Part shown: one piece after another, positions 43,439 through 51,787 of the stretch | How the letters are laid out: every line of letters starts with the position of its first letter | Numbering within the stretch: the stretch's first letter is position 1 | Assembly: GCF_000282135.1 (NCBI RefSeq) | Contig: NZ_AKJW01000059.1 | Coordinates: 1 to 64,000, forward strand | DNA from: Herbaspirillum sp. CF444 | Lineage (GTDB): Bacteria; Pseudomonadota; Gammaproteobacteria; Burkholderiales; Burkholderiaceae_D | Direction of reading: 5' to 3' | DNA: 64,000 nt | Made by a program: the position numbers and the translations under genes | The notes under the pieces: model-generated | What the model was told of the DNA's origin: nothing | The model's input: the letters and a program-made list of their open reading frames with translations, nothing else | Databases searched by the model: none

Positions 43439-44632
43439 CTATCGTGCTTTCTGCGCCGCCAGCCACTCCGCCAGCGCAGCCTTGCCGGTGCCGCTGAAAT
43501 CGGTAAATACGCCATCCACGCCGGCATCGAAAAATACCTTGTATTCCGCCTTCGGATCGCCGTTGTAGGTCGCGGTCAGGCGCGCCGCTTCATCGCGGAA
43601 CGTGAACGGATGCACGAACAGGCCGAGCCGGTGCGCATCGGCTACCAGCGAAGTCGGTGCCATGTTCGATGCCTGGCTCAGCGATTTGACCGGATTGCCG
43701 GCCGCATCCACGCCTTGCGCCGAAACGATATACACCTTCCACGGACCGATGCCGTCGGCGTAGGTCTTGATCTCGGCCAGGCCTTCCGGCGTGGCCATCG
43801 CCGCGAAGGTGCGCGGATCGCCATGCTGCAGCCAGGAGTACGGTTTGGCGGTATCCGGCGAGTTGTAGGTCAATGTCCCGTTCTTGAAGTTGATGCCGTC
43901 GCCGTCCATCAATTGCACGGCGCGGGTCTTGAGGCCGAGACGGCGCATCATCTTCAGGCTTTCCGGTTCGAACGACTGCACGATGATCGGTGCGTCGAAG
44001 CTGTTCCAGCCTTCTTTATTGATCATGGCAAGCAGCTTTTCTTCCAGCGGCACGCCCAGCAGGCGCTGGAAAATCGGATTCTTGGTTTCAGGATAAACCA
44101 GCAGCTTGCTGGCCGGATTGGCGGCGCGCGTCGCTTTGGCCAGATCGATGACTTCCTGGAAAGTCGCCAACGGATACTTGCCGTCGTATTGATGACTGCG
44201 AATGGCGATCGGCTGCTTGACGCGCAAGGTCTTCAACTCGGCCGCCGTGAAGTCGCTGATGTACCAGTCCGGCGGCACCGCCACGCCGTCGACGGTGCGC
44301 GCTTTCTTGCGCGACGCGAATTCGGGATGATCCGCCACGTCGGTGGTGTCGCTCAGGAAGGGGTTGTGGCAAACGAACAGTACGCCGTCGCTGGAGGACA
44401 TCAGGTCCATTTCCAGTGCGTCGGTGCCGGCGGCGATCGCTGCCTGGTAACCCGCAATGACTTCTTCCGGATACAAGCCGGGCAAACCGCGATGGCCGAT
44501 GATCAACGGTGCTTTTCCATCCAGTGTCTTGTATGGCGAGCCACTGGATGCGCCTTGCGGACCGGCGCAACCGGTGATCAGGGCTGCGGCGGCAATCAGT
44601 GAAAGTGAAAATACGGTTGATATGCGGTTCAT
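43439..44632 (-). CDS. Periplasmic lipoprotein glycerophosphodiester phosphodiesterase (GlpQ-like)
   Basis: 397 residues. The lipoprotein signal ends in lipobox LITGC (Cys22). The GDPD TIM-barrel starts IIGHRGLPGLYPEE near 44-57, with the active-site His in HRG, Glu/Asp in DALEMDLMSSSDG near 72-84 and the second His in VCHNPFLSD near 87-95. Length matches the GlpQ rather than the short UgpQ group. It hydrolyses glycerophosphodiesters to glycerol-3-phosphate and an alcohol. A pair of TATGAC units spaced 11 bp upstream suggests PhoB control. Confidence 0.9.
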   Translation of the reverse strand: MNRISTVFSLSLIAAAALITGCAGPQGASSGSPYKTLDGKAPLIIGHRGLPGLYPEEVIAGYQAAIAAGTDALEMDLMSSSDGVLFVCHNPFLSDTTDVADHPEFASRKKARTVDGVAVPPDWYISDFTAAELKTLRVKQPIAIRSHQYDGKYPLATFQEVIDLAKATRAANPASKLLVYPETKNPIFQRLLGVPLEEKLLAMINKEGWNSFDAPIIVQSFEPESLKMMRRLGLKTRAVQLMDGDGINFKNGTLTYNSPDTAKPYSWLQHGDPRTFAAMATPEGLAEIKTYADGIGPWKVYIVSAQGVDAAGNPVKSLSQASNMAPTSLVADAHRLGLFVHPFTFRDEAARLTATYNGDPKAEYKVFFDAGVDGVFTDFSGTGKAALAEWLAAQKAR

Positions 44633-44735
44633 GTTCTCTCTTTTTTCGGCGGTTGATTTTACCCGCAGTAACCGGAAAGCGCCTTGAAAGCGGCTTCCCT
44701 GCGGATCGGGTCTGCGGAAAAGTAGAACGTATTTA

Positions 44736-44752
44736 TATGACGTTGGTATGAC
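44736..44752 (-). promoter_or_regulatory. Possible Pho box upstream of the GlpQ-like gene
   Basis: Read towards the gene: GTCATA-CCAAC-GTCATA, two direct repeats with 11-bp period, about 104 bp before the start. PhoB boxes are 11-bp direct repeats of TGTCA-like units separated by an AT-rich stretch; here the spacer is not AT-rich, so the match is partial. Confidence 0.45.
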
Positions 44753-44831
44753 TTCGATGTTGCCGCGGTTGCTTTTCAGGCCTCCGGGGCTTGATTTGCC
44801 TGGTTTGTTTTCCGCCGATGCATGGGCAGGC

Positions 44832-45587
44832 TCAGTGCGCGGTTGCCGCCGCTTTCTGCCGGAACAAGAATACGGACAGCAACATGAACGCCAGCAACGC
44901 GCCGGATGCCGTGTAGCGGCTCAGTTCCAGACCGCCCTGGACATGCGGCTTGTCGAGAAAATCGCCGACCGCGGCGCCCAGGGGACGCGTCAGGATGAAG
45001 GCGCCCCAAAAGAGCGCGGTGCGCGACAGCTTCGTCCAAAAGTAAGCCAGCAGGATGAGAAGCAGCAACGAACCGAAGATGAGGGCGGCCCCTGTGTAGC
45101 CCAGTCCGGCGGTATCGGCGGTCCAGTCGCCCAGCGCGGTTCCCAGCGTTTGCGAGAACATGATGGTCACCCAGTAAAACGCTTCGGCTTTGGGCGAATT
45201 GATGCTGGCGACCGAGACCGAGCCGAGCGTGCGATGCCAGACAAAAAGCGACGCCAGCAGCAAGGCCAGCAAGATGCAGGAACCGCCCGCATAGCCGATG
45301 CCCAGCGAGCGGTCGGCAAAATCCGCCAACGTGGTGCCTACGGTCGTGGTGGCGACGATCGTGGTCCAGTACAGCAGTGGATGGAATGATTTTGCCCTGA
45401 TCTGGGCGGTCACCGCGGCGAGGAAAATGGCCGCGAAGATGCCGGTGCCGACAAGGTAACCCAGTTGCATCGACATCGAGACGGCATCGCCACCGGTCTC
45501 GCCCAATGTGGTTGCGGCGATCTTGATGAGCCAGAATATCAATGTCACCTCCGGCACCTTGGCCAGCGTTTGCTTAATCATCGTCAT
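44832..45587 (-). CDS. COG4705-type membrane protein, copy 1
   Basis: About 251 residues from ATG 45587; a start at 45629 would lie only 10 bp from the direct repeats and has no RBS. The protein has seven to eight helices and four G-x-x-x-x-D motifs: GETGGD (Asp34), GTTLAD (Asp89), GTALGD (Asp154) and GAAVGD (Asp209), with spacing 55, 65 and 55. This shows an internal duplication with acidic residues placed in or near the membrane. Such a layout suggests a cation-coupled transporter, but no function is known. It is paralogous to, and divergent from, the gene at 45788. Confidence 0.72.
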   Translation of the reverse strand: MTMIKQTLAKVPEVTLIFWLIKIAATTLGETGGDAVSMSMQLGYLVGTGIFAAIFLAAVTAQIRAKSFHPLLYWTTIVATTTVGTTLADFADRSLGIGYAGGSCILLALLLASLFVWHRTLGSVSVASINSPKAEAFYWVTIMFSQTLGTALGDWTADTAGLGYTGAALIFGSLLLLILLAYFWTKLSRTALFWGAFILTRPLGAAVGDFLDKPHVQGGLELSRYTASGALLAFMLLSVFLFRQKAAATAH

Positions 45588-45638
45588 GGGCCATTCTGTT
45601 TGAAACGTTATGAAATGAGTTTCAACCATACAGGCATT

Positions 45639-45656
45639 AACTTAGTTGGAACTTAG
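45639..45656. promoter_or_regulatory. 11-bp-phased direct repeat between the two COG4705 genes
   Basis: AACTTAG-TTGG-AACTTAG, that is CTTAG twice with 11-bp period, 52 bp from copy 1's start. It resembles the tandem CTTAA-type half-sites of PmrA/QseB response regulators. No such regulator gene is in the window. Confidence 0.45.
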
Positions 45657-45787
45657 GTTGCGTTTGTCATTGAGCGGATCAACAAGAAATGACATCAACG
45701 TTGCATGAAAGACAGACCCTATGACTGTTCTAAGTCAAGCTGATCACACTCTCCGCAATGTCCATTGTTCATGCCGGAGAAAACATC

Positions 45788-46579
45788 ATGATGCAGCTGC
45801 CCGCGTCCCGATCAGTCAGCCTGATCAACAAAGTACCCGAAGTCACCCTGTCGTTCTGGATGATTAAAATTCTGTCCACTACCGTCGGAGAAACCGGCGC
45901 TGATTTCCTTGCGGTCGGAGTCGGCTGGGGACAAGGTCTCACCAGCGCGATCATGGCGGTCCTGCTGGCGCTGGTCTTGTTCAATCAGCTTCGGATGCGC
46001 GGGCTCGAACCGTGGAGCTACTGGCTCACGGTGGTGCTGGTGAGCGTGGTCGGCACACAGATTACCGACCTGTTGACGGACGGCCTCGGCGTCAGCCTGT
46101 ATCTGAGCACGGCCGTATTTGCCGCCACGCTCGCTGCGATTTTCGCTGTCTGGTACAGGATGGAACGCAGCTTGTCCATTCACGACATCGTCACCCGCAG
46201 CCGCGAGTCCTTCTATTGGCTGGCGATTCTTTGTACGTTCGCGCTCGGCACCGCAGCCGGCGATCTGGCGACCGAGGCGCTGGGATTGGGCTTTGGTTTG
46301 GGCGTTGTCATTTTCGGGGCGCTGATCGCCATTACCTGTCTGGCCTGGCGCATGGGCGGCAACGCGGTGTTGACTTTCTGGATCGCCTACATCCTCACGC
46401 GTCCGTTCGGCGCCGCCCTCGGCGATCTGCTGACGCAATCAAAGACCTACGGCGGTTTCGGCATGGGAGCGATGTGGACCAGCGTGCTGTTCCTTGCCGT
46501 CATTGTTTTCCTCGTCGTCATCGCGCAATACGGAAAGAGCGGCCGCCGCGGTATCCGCGACATCCGCGCCGCCGAATGA
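45788..46579 (+). CDS. COG4705-type membrane protein, copy 2
   Basis: 263 residues from ATG 45788, with GGAGA 6-10 bases upstream; the in-frame ATG at 45758 lacks an RBS. It shares with copy 1 the opening KVPEVTL-x-FW-x-IKI and the ending ILTRP[LF]GAA. The four motifs are GETGAD (Asp39), GTQITD (Asp94), GTAAGD (Asp159) and GAALGD (Asp213), spaced 55, 65 and 54, almost exactly as in copy 1. It is followed after 30 bases by a lipoprotein gene, likely the same operon. A predicted inner-membrane transporter-like protein of unknown role. Confidence 0.75.
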   Translation: MMQLPASRSVSLINKVPEVTLSFWMIKILSTTVGETGADFLAVGVGWGQGLTSAIMAVLLALVLFNQLRMRGLEPWSYWLTVVLVSVVGTQITDLLTDGLGVSLYLSTAVFAATLAAIFAVWYRMERSLSIHDIVTRSRESFYWLAILCTFALGTAAGDLATEALGLGFGLGVVIFGALIAITCLAWRMGGNAVLTFWIAYILTRPFGAALGDLLTQSKTYGGFGMGAMWTSVLFLAVIVFLVVIAQYGKSGRRGIRDIRAAE

Positions 46580-46609
46580 CATCTATTTATCTACAAAAGG
46601 AGAAGTTTC

Positions 46610-47080
46610 ATGCGTAATTTCACATCGTTCACATCGCCAGCGTCTTTCCGGCGCTCCGTCGTCGCCGTGTCGATGATCGCCGCGTTGGCTTTTGCAGCGG
46701 GCTGTTCCAAGTCCCCGGATCAGCGCGCGGCCAATGGCACCGTCGCTGCCGGTGCGATGACGCTTGCGCCGCAATCCGCGCAGGCATCGAAGCTCGGCGA
46801 CCTGAGCCCGTTCCGCGCTATCGCCGCCGATGTGTCCGCGATCGTGGACAAGGGCGATCTGGTCGCGGCCAAGATGCGCATCAAAGACCTGGAAACCCAA
46901 TGGGATTCAGCCGAAGCCGGCCTGAAGCCGCGTGCCGCGGAAGACTGGCACAAGCTCGACAAAGCCATTGACCGCGCGCTGGAAGCGCTGCGCAGCGGCA
47001 CACCGAGCCAGGCCGCTTGCAAGGCTGCAATGGCCGATCTGATGAAGACCTTCGATGGTCTGGAAGGCAAGGCCGGATAA
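46610..47080 (+). CDS. Small periplasmic lipoprotein next to the COG4705 gene
   Basis: 156 residues. AAAAGGAGAAG gives a strong RBS. The signal peptide ends in the lipobox FAAGC (Cys32). A low-complexity linker is followed by a helical region ([33 protein letters not shown], then [17 protein letters not shown]). I do not recognise a named domain. Its position in the COG4705 operon suggests it works with that membrane protein, perhaps as a periplasmic sensor or helper (inference). Confidence 0.75.
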   Translation: MRNFTSFTSPASFRRSVVAVSMIAALAFAAGCSKSPDQRAANGTVAAGAMTLAPQSAQASKLGDLSPFRAIAADVSAIVDKGDLVAAKMRIKDLETQWDSAEAGLKPRAAEDWHKLDKAIDRALEALRSGTPSQAACKAAMADLMKTFDGLEGKAG

Positions 47081-47170
47081 AAATCATTCTGCGTTGTCGC
47101 AAGAAATGCTCGCCTCGGCATGATGCATGTCATGTACAAGAGGGGAGTTGCGGCGTAGCTGGAGAATCCG

Positions 47171-47422
47171 ATGATATTGCTGAGCAGACCGCCGATGCTG
47201 GGTGTCATGATCGCCATACTGTACTTGTTGGCGGCAGGCGTCGTGACGCTCCTGCGCCGGATATGGGCGCAGCGACAATGGAAGAAAATGCGTGTGGAAT
47301 ATGAAATTCGCAGGGATCTCTGCATGCGATCTCAGGCGAAGCGGGTCGCAGATCCTCCACAGCTTCCTCCATCTGAACGGCGAAATCCGACCTGTATCTT
47401 GGATAAAAGAGAGATACTGTAG
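47171..47422 (+). CDS. Small single-helix membrane protein, 83 aa
   Basis: GGAGAA sits 4 bases before the ATG. One hydrophobic helix (near 9-28) is followed by a basic region (RRIWAQRQWKKMRVEYEIRRD) and a disordered tail. No family is recognised. It lies 90 bp after the lipoprotein gene on the same strand. The good RBS argues for translation, but length and composition leave some doubt. Confidence 0.5.
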   Translation: MILLSRPPMLGVMIAILYLLAAGVVTLLRRIWAQRQWKKMRVEYEIRRDLCMRSQAKRVADPPQLPPSERRNPTCILDKREIL

Positions 47423-47467
47423 GCTGTCGCATATCAAACAGCCTAGGGCAGAAAGCACGTTCATTAC

Positions 47468-47893
47468 ATGATGTACAAGATTTTGTTATTCCTCAATGCC
47501 GCATGGTTTGCCGCCGGCTTCGTCGCTTTCAGCTTGCGCAGCAGCCGGTTTGTCAGATTCCTGATTCGCAAGGAGCAGAAAGGCGAAAGCACGCTGCTGC
47601 AACTGCGCACCTCCTTGCACTTCCTCGGGGGATTCAACTGCGCGCTATCCGTCTTTTGCATCGCGCTGGCAATCGCCGGCGAGCTGTTCACCGATGCACG
47701 GCAGTGGCAGTTGATTTTCGGCTTTCTGGCCCTGACTCACGGCACGCAGTTTTTCTGTAACCTGCCTGTCGCGATAAGGGAGAAAAAGGGACAGGCGCAC
47801 GCCTGGCCCGTGTTCAAGGGACCGATGTTTTTTATCTTCGTGACGGATGCGGTCTTGATGATCGCGGATGCGGTGGCAATTGCGGTTTTGTAA
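47468..47893 (+). CDS. Conserved-looking integral membrane protein, 141 aa
   Basis: Four hydrophobic segments lie near 5-22, 50-72, 80-95 and 118-140. The start is one of two adjacent ATGs. The segment TSLHFLGGFNCALSVFCIALAI and the later HGTQFFCNLPVAIREKKG give the impression of a small DUF-type membrane protein. I do not recognise the family. It ends 28 bp before a strong terminator, so it is the last gene of the rightward block. Confidence 0.65.
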   Translation: MMYKILLFLNAAWFAAGFVAFSLRSSRFVRFLIRKEQKGESTLLQLRTSLHFLGGFNCALSVFCIALAIAGELFTDARQWQLIFGFLALTHGTQFFCNLPVAIREKKGQAHAWPVFKGPMFFIFVTDAVLMIADAVAIAVL

Positions 47894-47920
47894 TTTCGCC
47901 TGCGGTCTCCGCTCCGCAAA

Positions 47921-47956
47921 ATGAAAACGGCTTGCAGCGATGCAAGCCGTTTTCAT
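47921..47956. terminator. Bidirectional terminator between the membrane-protein and amidase genes
   Basis: ATGAAAACGGCTTGCA/TGCAAGCCGTTTTCAT, a 16-bp perfect stem with loop GCGA and T-runs on both strands. It lies between converging genes. Confidence 0.92.
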
Positions 47957-47989
47957 TACGGAGCCAGGTTTCACGTCACGTCATGGGCG

Positions 47990-49342
47990 TCATTGTTTCA
48001 ACAATGTCTCCACCGCCAGGGCAATCGATAGCAGACGATGGTCGTTGCCGCCGGCAGCCGCCAGGCTCAGGCCGACCGGCGCGGTGCCGGCTGCGTGGCA
48101 GGGCAGGGACACCGCGCAGCCGTCGAGGAAATTGACCAGCGTCGGATTGCGCAGGATCAGCCCGTTGGCGGCGTAGTAGGCGTCGTCGCCGGTTTGCAGG
48201 TCGGCGATCTTCGGCGCGACGATCGGTACGGTCGGCATGAGCAGGGCATCGTAGCCGGCGAGCTGCTGCTCCACCTTTGCGATCCAGCGGCGGCGGCCGT
48301 GCAGGACGTCGAGCAGGTCGGCGGCGCTCATGTCCTTGCCGCGCAGGATGCGCGAGACCACGCGCTGGTCATAGTGATCCTTGCGTTCCGCGATCAGTTG
48401 GCGATGCCAGGCCCACGCTTCTGCCGCAGTAAAGCCGCCCTTGGCGTTGATGGCGGCCAGTTCATTGAAGGCAGGGATATCCTGTTCGACGATCACGGCG
48501 CCGGCCGCCGACAGTTTTGCAATGGCTGCCTGCATGCCGGCGGCGACATGTTCATCCATGCCGTCGCGCACGACGTTGGTCGGGTAGAGCAGACGCAAGC
48601 CGCGCAACGGATGCGCCACCGGAGCGACGAATTCTTCGCCGGCCAGTACCGCATCCATCATGGCGCAGCACAGGACGGTAGGCGCCATGGCGCCGATGGA
48701 GTCGAGGTTTTCGGATAGCGGCAACACGCCTTGCATCGGTACGCGGCGCGCCGTCGGCTTGAAGCCGGTGATGCCGCAGAATGCCGCCGGGATGCGGATC
48801 GAGCCGCCGGTGTCCGAGCCGACGCCGGCCACCGCCATGCCGTCGGTGACGGAAATCGCGGCGCCCGACGACGAGCCGCCGGGGATGCGTCCGCCATCCA
48901 CTTCGCGCTGCCAGGGATTGCGCGGCGTGCCGTAGTGCGGATTGATGCCGAGGCCGGAGTAGGCGAATTCGGTCATGTTGGTGCGACCGACGATCACGGC
49001 GCCGGCAGCGATCAGGCGCTTGACGACGACGGCGCTCTCGGTGGCGGCCGGATAGCCGCGCAAGGCGACCGAACCGGCCAGCGTGGTTTCGCCGGCGACG
49101 TCGAACAGATCCTTGATCGAAACCGGCAGGCCTTCGATCGGCGAACGCACGATGCCGGCGCTGCGCAGCGTGTCGGAAGCGCTGGCGGCAGCGCGTGCGG
49201 AGTCGGCGTAGAGCCGCGTGAAGACGCGCGCGCCTTCGCCATCGGCGGCAGCGGCGCGTTGCAGGGCGAGCTCGGTCAGCGCCAGCGAGGAGCTGCCGTT
49301 GTCGCGCAGTTCTTCGCTTTGTTGATGCAGGCTTTGAATCAT
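47990..49342 (-). CDS. Amidase-signature family hydrolase (AtzE/GatA-like)
   Basis: 450 residues. The Ser-cisSer-Lys triad is visible: Lys76 in SIKDLFDVAG, the Gly/Ser-rich GGSSSGAAISVTDGMA near 153-168 and the nucleophile Ser in GSDTGGSIRIPAAF near 173-186. It hydrolyses an amide to a carboxylate. It is the last gene of the minus-strand unit MFS - DUF2848 - amidase under a LysR regulator, so it is a catabolic amidase rather than tRNA amidotransferase GatA, since gatB and gatC are absent. The substrate is unknown. Confidence 0.9.
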   Translation of the reverse strand: MIQSLHQQSEELRDNGSSSLALTELALQRAAAADGEGARVFTRLYADSARAAASASDTLRSAGIVRSPIEGLPVSIKDLFDVAGETTLAGSVALRGYPAATESAVVVKRLIAAGAVIVGRTNMTEFAYSGLGINPHYGTPRNPWQREVDGGRIPGGSSSGAAISVTDGMAVAGVGSDTGGSIRIPAAFCGITGFKPTARRVPMQGVLPLSENLDSIGAMAPTVLCCAMMDAVLAGEEFVAPVAHPLRGLRLLYPTNVVRDGMDEHVAAGMQAAIAKLSAAGAVIVEQDIPAFNELAAINAKGGFTAAEAWAWHRQLIAERKDHYDQRVVSRILRGKDMSAADLLDVLHGRRRWIAKVEQQLAGYDALLMPTVPIVAPKIADLQTGDDAYYAANGLILRNPTLVNFLDGCAVSLPCHAAGTAPVGLSLAAAGGNDHRLLSIALAVETLLKQ

Positions 49343-49363
49343 GATGGAGAGGTCAGGAGTAGA

Positions 49364-50038
49364 TCAGGCAACTTCGGCAAGGATTTCCGCTTCGTAAGAA
49401 TGGCGCAGCGAGCGTCGGAGACGCGGATCGAACAACTCCATCGTGAACGAGGTCGCAGGACGGATGCCGCCGATGGCGCCGACCGTGCCGCAGGTCATGC
49501 CGCAACCTTCCGGCAGGATCTGTTTGCCATCGGTGAAACGGGCGATCAGGTCTTGCGGCGTGCGCAGGCTGGCCAGCGTGCCTTCCTGGTACAGCACTTC
49601 CTTGCCGTCTTCCTTGATCCATGAGCGGATCACCAGCTCGTCCCAATAGCCGGCGACGTCGGACAATTTCCAGGCGGAAGAGCCGACGGGTTTGACGCAG
49701 GCTTGCTTGGAGAAGGCCACGCTGTGCGCTTCCAGTTTGCGGTCGGTGTGATCCGACGCGATGCTGACGTACAGTTCGCCGCCGGCGTTGAAGACGAAGG
49801 TTTCCACTTCACCGGACGACTCGCCGCCCAGCACTTGCACTGCCGGCGATTGCGTCAGCTGGTTGCTCGATACGCGGTAGTACAGCGGGACGGCGCTCGG
49901 ACGCTGGATGCCGAGCGCGGCCAGTTCTTCGATGTGATGTTCGATGGCGGCCATGTCGCGACCGGCCCAGCCGGCAATGATCAGCGTATGGATGTCGACG
50001 TTCAGCGATGCTGTTTCAGTTTGGAAAGAGAGTTTCAT
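49364..50038 (-). CDS. DUF2848-family protein
   Basis: 224 residues. The sequence begins with a short beta-rich part, then AGRDMAAIEHHIEELAALGIQRPSAVPLYYRVS near 26-58. AASDHTDRKLEAH-like SDHTDRKLEAHSVAFSKQACVK near 94-115 and ILPEGCGMTCGTVGAIGG near 176-193 are the conserved segments of DUF2848, a fold related to fumarylacetoacetate hydrolase. It lies 21 bp upstream of the amidase gene and so probably acts in the same pathway, perhaps as a lyase or hydrolase. The activity is not established. Confidence 0.88.
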   Translation of the reverse strand: MKLSFQTETASLNVDIHTLIIAGWAGRDMAAIEHHIEELAALGIQRPSAVPLYYRVSSNQLTQSPAVQVLGGESSGEVETFVFNAGGELYVSIASDHTDRKLEAHSVAFSKQACVKPVGSSAWKLSDVAGYWDELVIRSWIKEDGKEVLYQEGTLASLRTPQDLIARFTDGKQILPEGCGMTCGTVGAIGGIRPATSFTMELFDPRLRRSLRHSYEAEILAEVA

Positions 50039-50136
50039 AAGGCCACTTCAGATACGTAAAAAAAAATGCGCCGCCGTGCAGAAACAAATGACAGAGGGAT
50101 GGCGGCGCAGCGAAACTTGGTTTGTAATGTCAGGGA

Positions 50137-51453
50137 TCAGACTTTCTTGACGAAGACGATGACCAGGAAGCTCGCGGCGAATTCCAGCGCGGCGACGAAG
50201 TACAGGCCCGACGACAACGAGCCGGTGCTGGTCTTGAGCGCGCCGATCATGTAAGGCGCGACGAAGCCGGCCAGGTTGCCGATCGAATTGATCAGGGCGA
50301 TGCCGCCTGCCGCTGCGGTGCCGGCCAGGAAGGCTGCCGGGATCGACCAGAACACCGGGAAAGCCGCCAGGATGCCGATCGCCGCCAGCGTCAGCGCGCA
50401 CAGCGCCATGACTGCGTTGCCCAGCGTCAGGCCGGTCAGGATCAGGCCGATGCTGGCGATCAATGTGGCGATGGCGCTATGCATGCGGCGTTCGCCGGTC
50501 TTGTCGGAGTGGATGCCGTTCCAGATCATGGCCAGCGTGCCGGCGATGAAGGGGATGGCGGAGATCAGGCCGATCTGCAGGTTGCCCTTGACGCCGATTT
50601 CCTTGATGATCGACGGCGTCCAGAAGGCGATGGTGGCGTTGCCGCTGACCACGCAGAAGTACACGGCGGCGCACAGCCAGACGCGGTAGTTGCTGCAGGC
50701 GTCCTTGAACGACAGGTGCTTGCTGGCGGAAGTGTTTTCGGCAATCAGCGCATGGGTGACGGCTTGCTGTTCCGCAGGGGAGAGCCACTTGGCGTTGGCT
50801 GGTTTCTCCGGCAGATACATCAGCACGAAGACACCGGCGATCAGCGAAGGGATGCCTTCGAGGATGAACAGCCATTGCCAGTTGGCCAGGTGGCCGACGC
50901 CTTCCATCTGGCTCATGATGGCGCCGGCGATCGGACCGCCGACGGCGCCGGCAATCGCGAACGAAGTCATGAACAGGCCGTTGACGCGGGCGCGGCGTTG
51001 CGCCGGGAACCAGTAGGTCAGATACAGCACCACGCCCGGGAAGAAGCCGGCCTCGAATACGCCCAGCAGAAAGCGCAGGATGTAAAAAGACGTCGGCGAA
51101 GTCACATAGGCCATCGCCATCGACGCCAGGCCCCAGAGGATGGTGATGCGCGCCAGCGTCTTGCGGGCGCCGATTTTTTCCAGCAGCAGGTTGCTCGGCA
51201 CTTCAAACAGGAAGTAGCCGATGAAGAAGATGCCGGCGCCGAGGCCGTAGATCGCTTCGGAGAATTGCAGGTCTTGCAGCATCTGCAGTTTGGCGAAGCC
51301 GACGTTGACGCGGTCGATCCAGGCCAGCACGAACAGGAAAACCAGGAAGGGAATCAATCGCCAGGCGATTTTCTTGTAGGTGACTTCCAGGTCCACCGCA
51401 CCGGGCGTGTAGATGGAAGTCCCGGTCGGGGATGTTGCCGATGTCGAGGTCAT
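50137..51453 (-). CDS. MFS transporter, anion:cation symporter (ACS) family
   Basis: 438 residues from the ATG at 51453, with AGGAGAA about 8 bases upstream; the in-frame extension upstream is rejected. The segments WRLIPFLVFLFVLAWIDRVNVGFAKLQM near 31-58 and FFIGYFLFEVPSNLLLEKIGARKTLARITILWG near 76-110 are typical of the phthalate/tartrate/glucarate permease group. It probably imports an organic anion or amide used by the DUF2848 and amidase enzymes. A palindrome at 51497 lies 44 bp upstream. Confidence 0.92.
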   Translation of the reverse strand: MTSTSATSPTGTSIYTPGAVDLEVTYKKIAWRLIPFLVFLFVLAWIDRVNVGFAKLQMLQDLQFSEAIYGLGAGIFFIGYFLFEVPSNLLLEKIGARKTLARITILWGLASMAMAYVTSPTSFYILRFLLGVFEAGFFPGVVLYLTYWFPAQRRARVNGLFMTSFAIAGAVGGPIAGAIMSQMEGVGHLANWQWLFILEGIPSLIAGVFVLMYLPEKPANAKWLSPAEQQAVTHALIAENTSASKHLSFKDACSNYRVWLCAAVYFCVVSGNATIAFWTPSIIKEIGVKGNLQIGLISAIPFIAGTLAMIWNGIHSDKTGERRMHSAIATLIASIGLILTGLTLGNAVMALCALTLAAIGILAAFPVFWSIPAAFLAGTAAAGGIALINSIGNLAGFVAPYMIGALKTSTGSLSSGLYFVAALEFAASFLVIVFVKKV

Positions 51454-51787
51454 GCTTGCCTTCTCCTGCTTTTGAGATTGATTGAGCGATCGCTTCATTC
51501 TCACAGCACGAGAATATTTCGGACATGGGAATGTCTCGGTGAATTCGTAGCTGGAAAATGCCTGGCGGAAATCTGTCGTTTTGTTCGGCGACCGCCCGGG
51601 AAGGACGACGCGACTGGCGATCTTGTGAATTCAGTATGCGTAGCGAGTGCAGCGCTGTCCAACAAGAAATTGTTGGCGCAGATGATTGGAAAATCTTATG
51701 AGCAAAAATGGGTGGGGTGCTGCGCCCTTGTGGTGCTGCGATGCAAAACGCATGCAGGCCTTGCCGGTGCTGCCTGAGGGATGATTT
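51454..51787 (-). promoter_or_regulatory. Control region of the MFS-DUF2848-amidase operon
   Basis: 334 bp between the MFS start and the LysR stop. It holds one strong palindrome, ATTCTC-N7-GAGAAT (51497-51515), which contains a LysR-type T-N11-A core. No ORF or terminator is evident in the rest. Confidence 0.6.
51497..51515. promoter_or_regulatory. LysR-type palindrome ATTCTC-N7-GAGAAT
   Basis: It lies 44 bp upstream of the MFS start. A T-N11-A pattern (51501, 51513) sits inside the dyad, as in classical LysR boxes. It is the likely target of the LysR gene at 51788. Confidence 0.62.
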
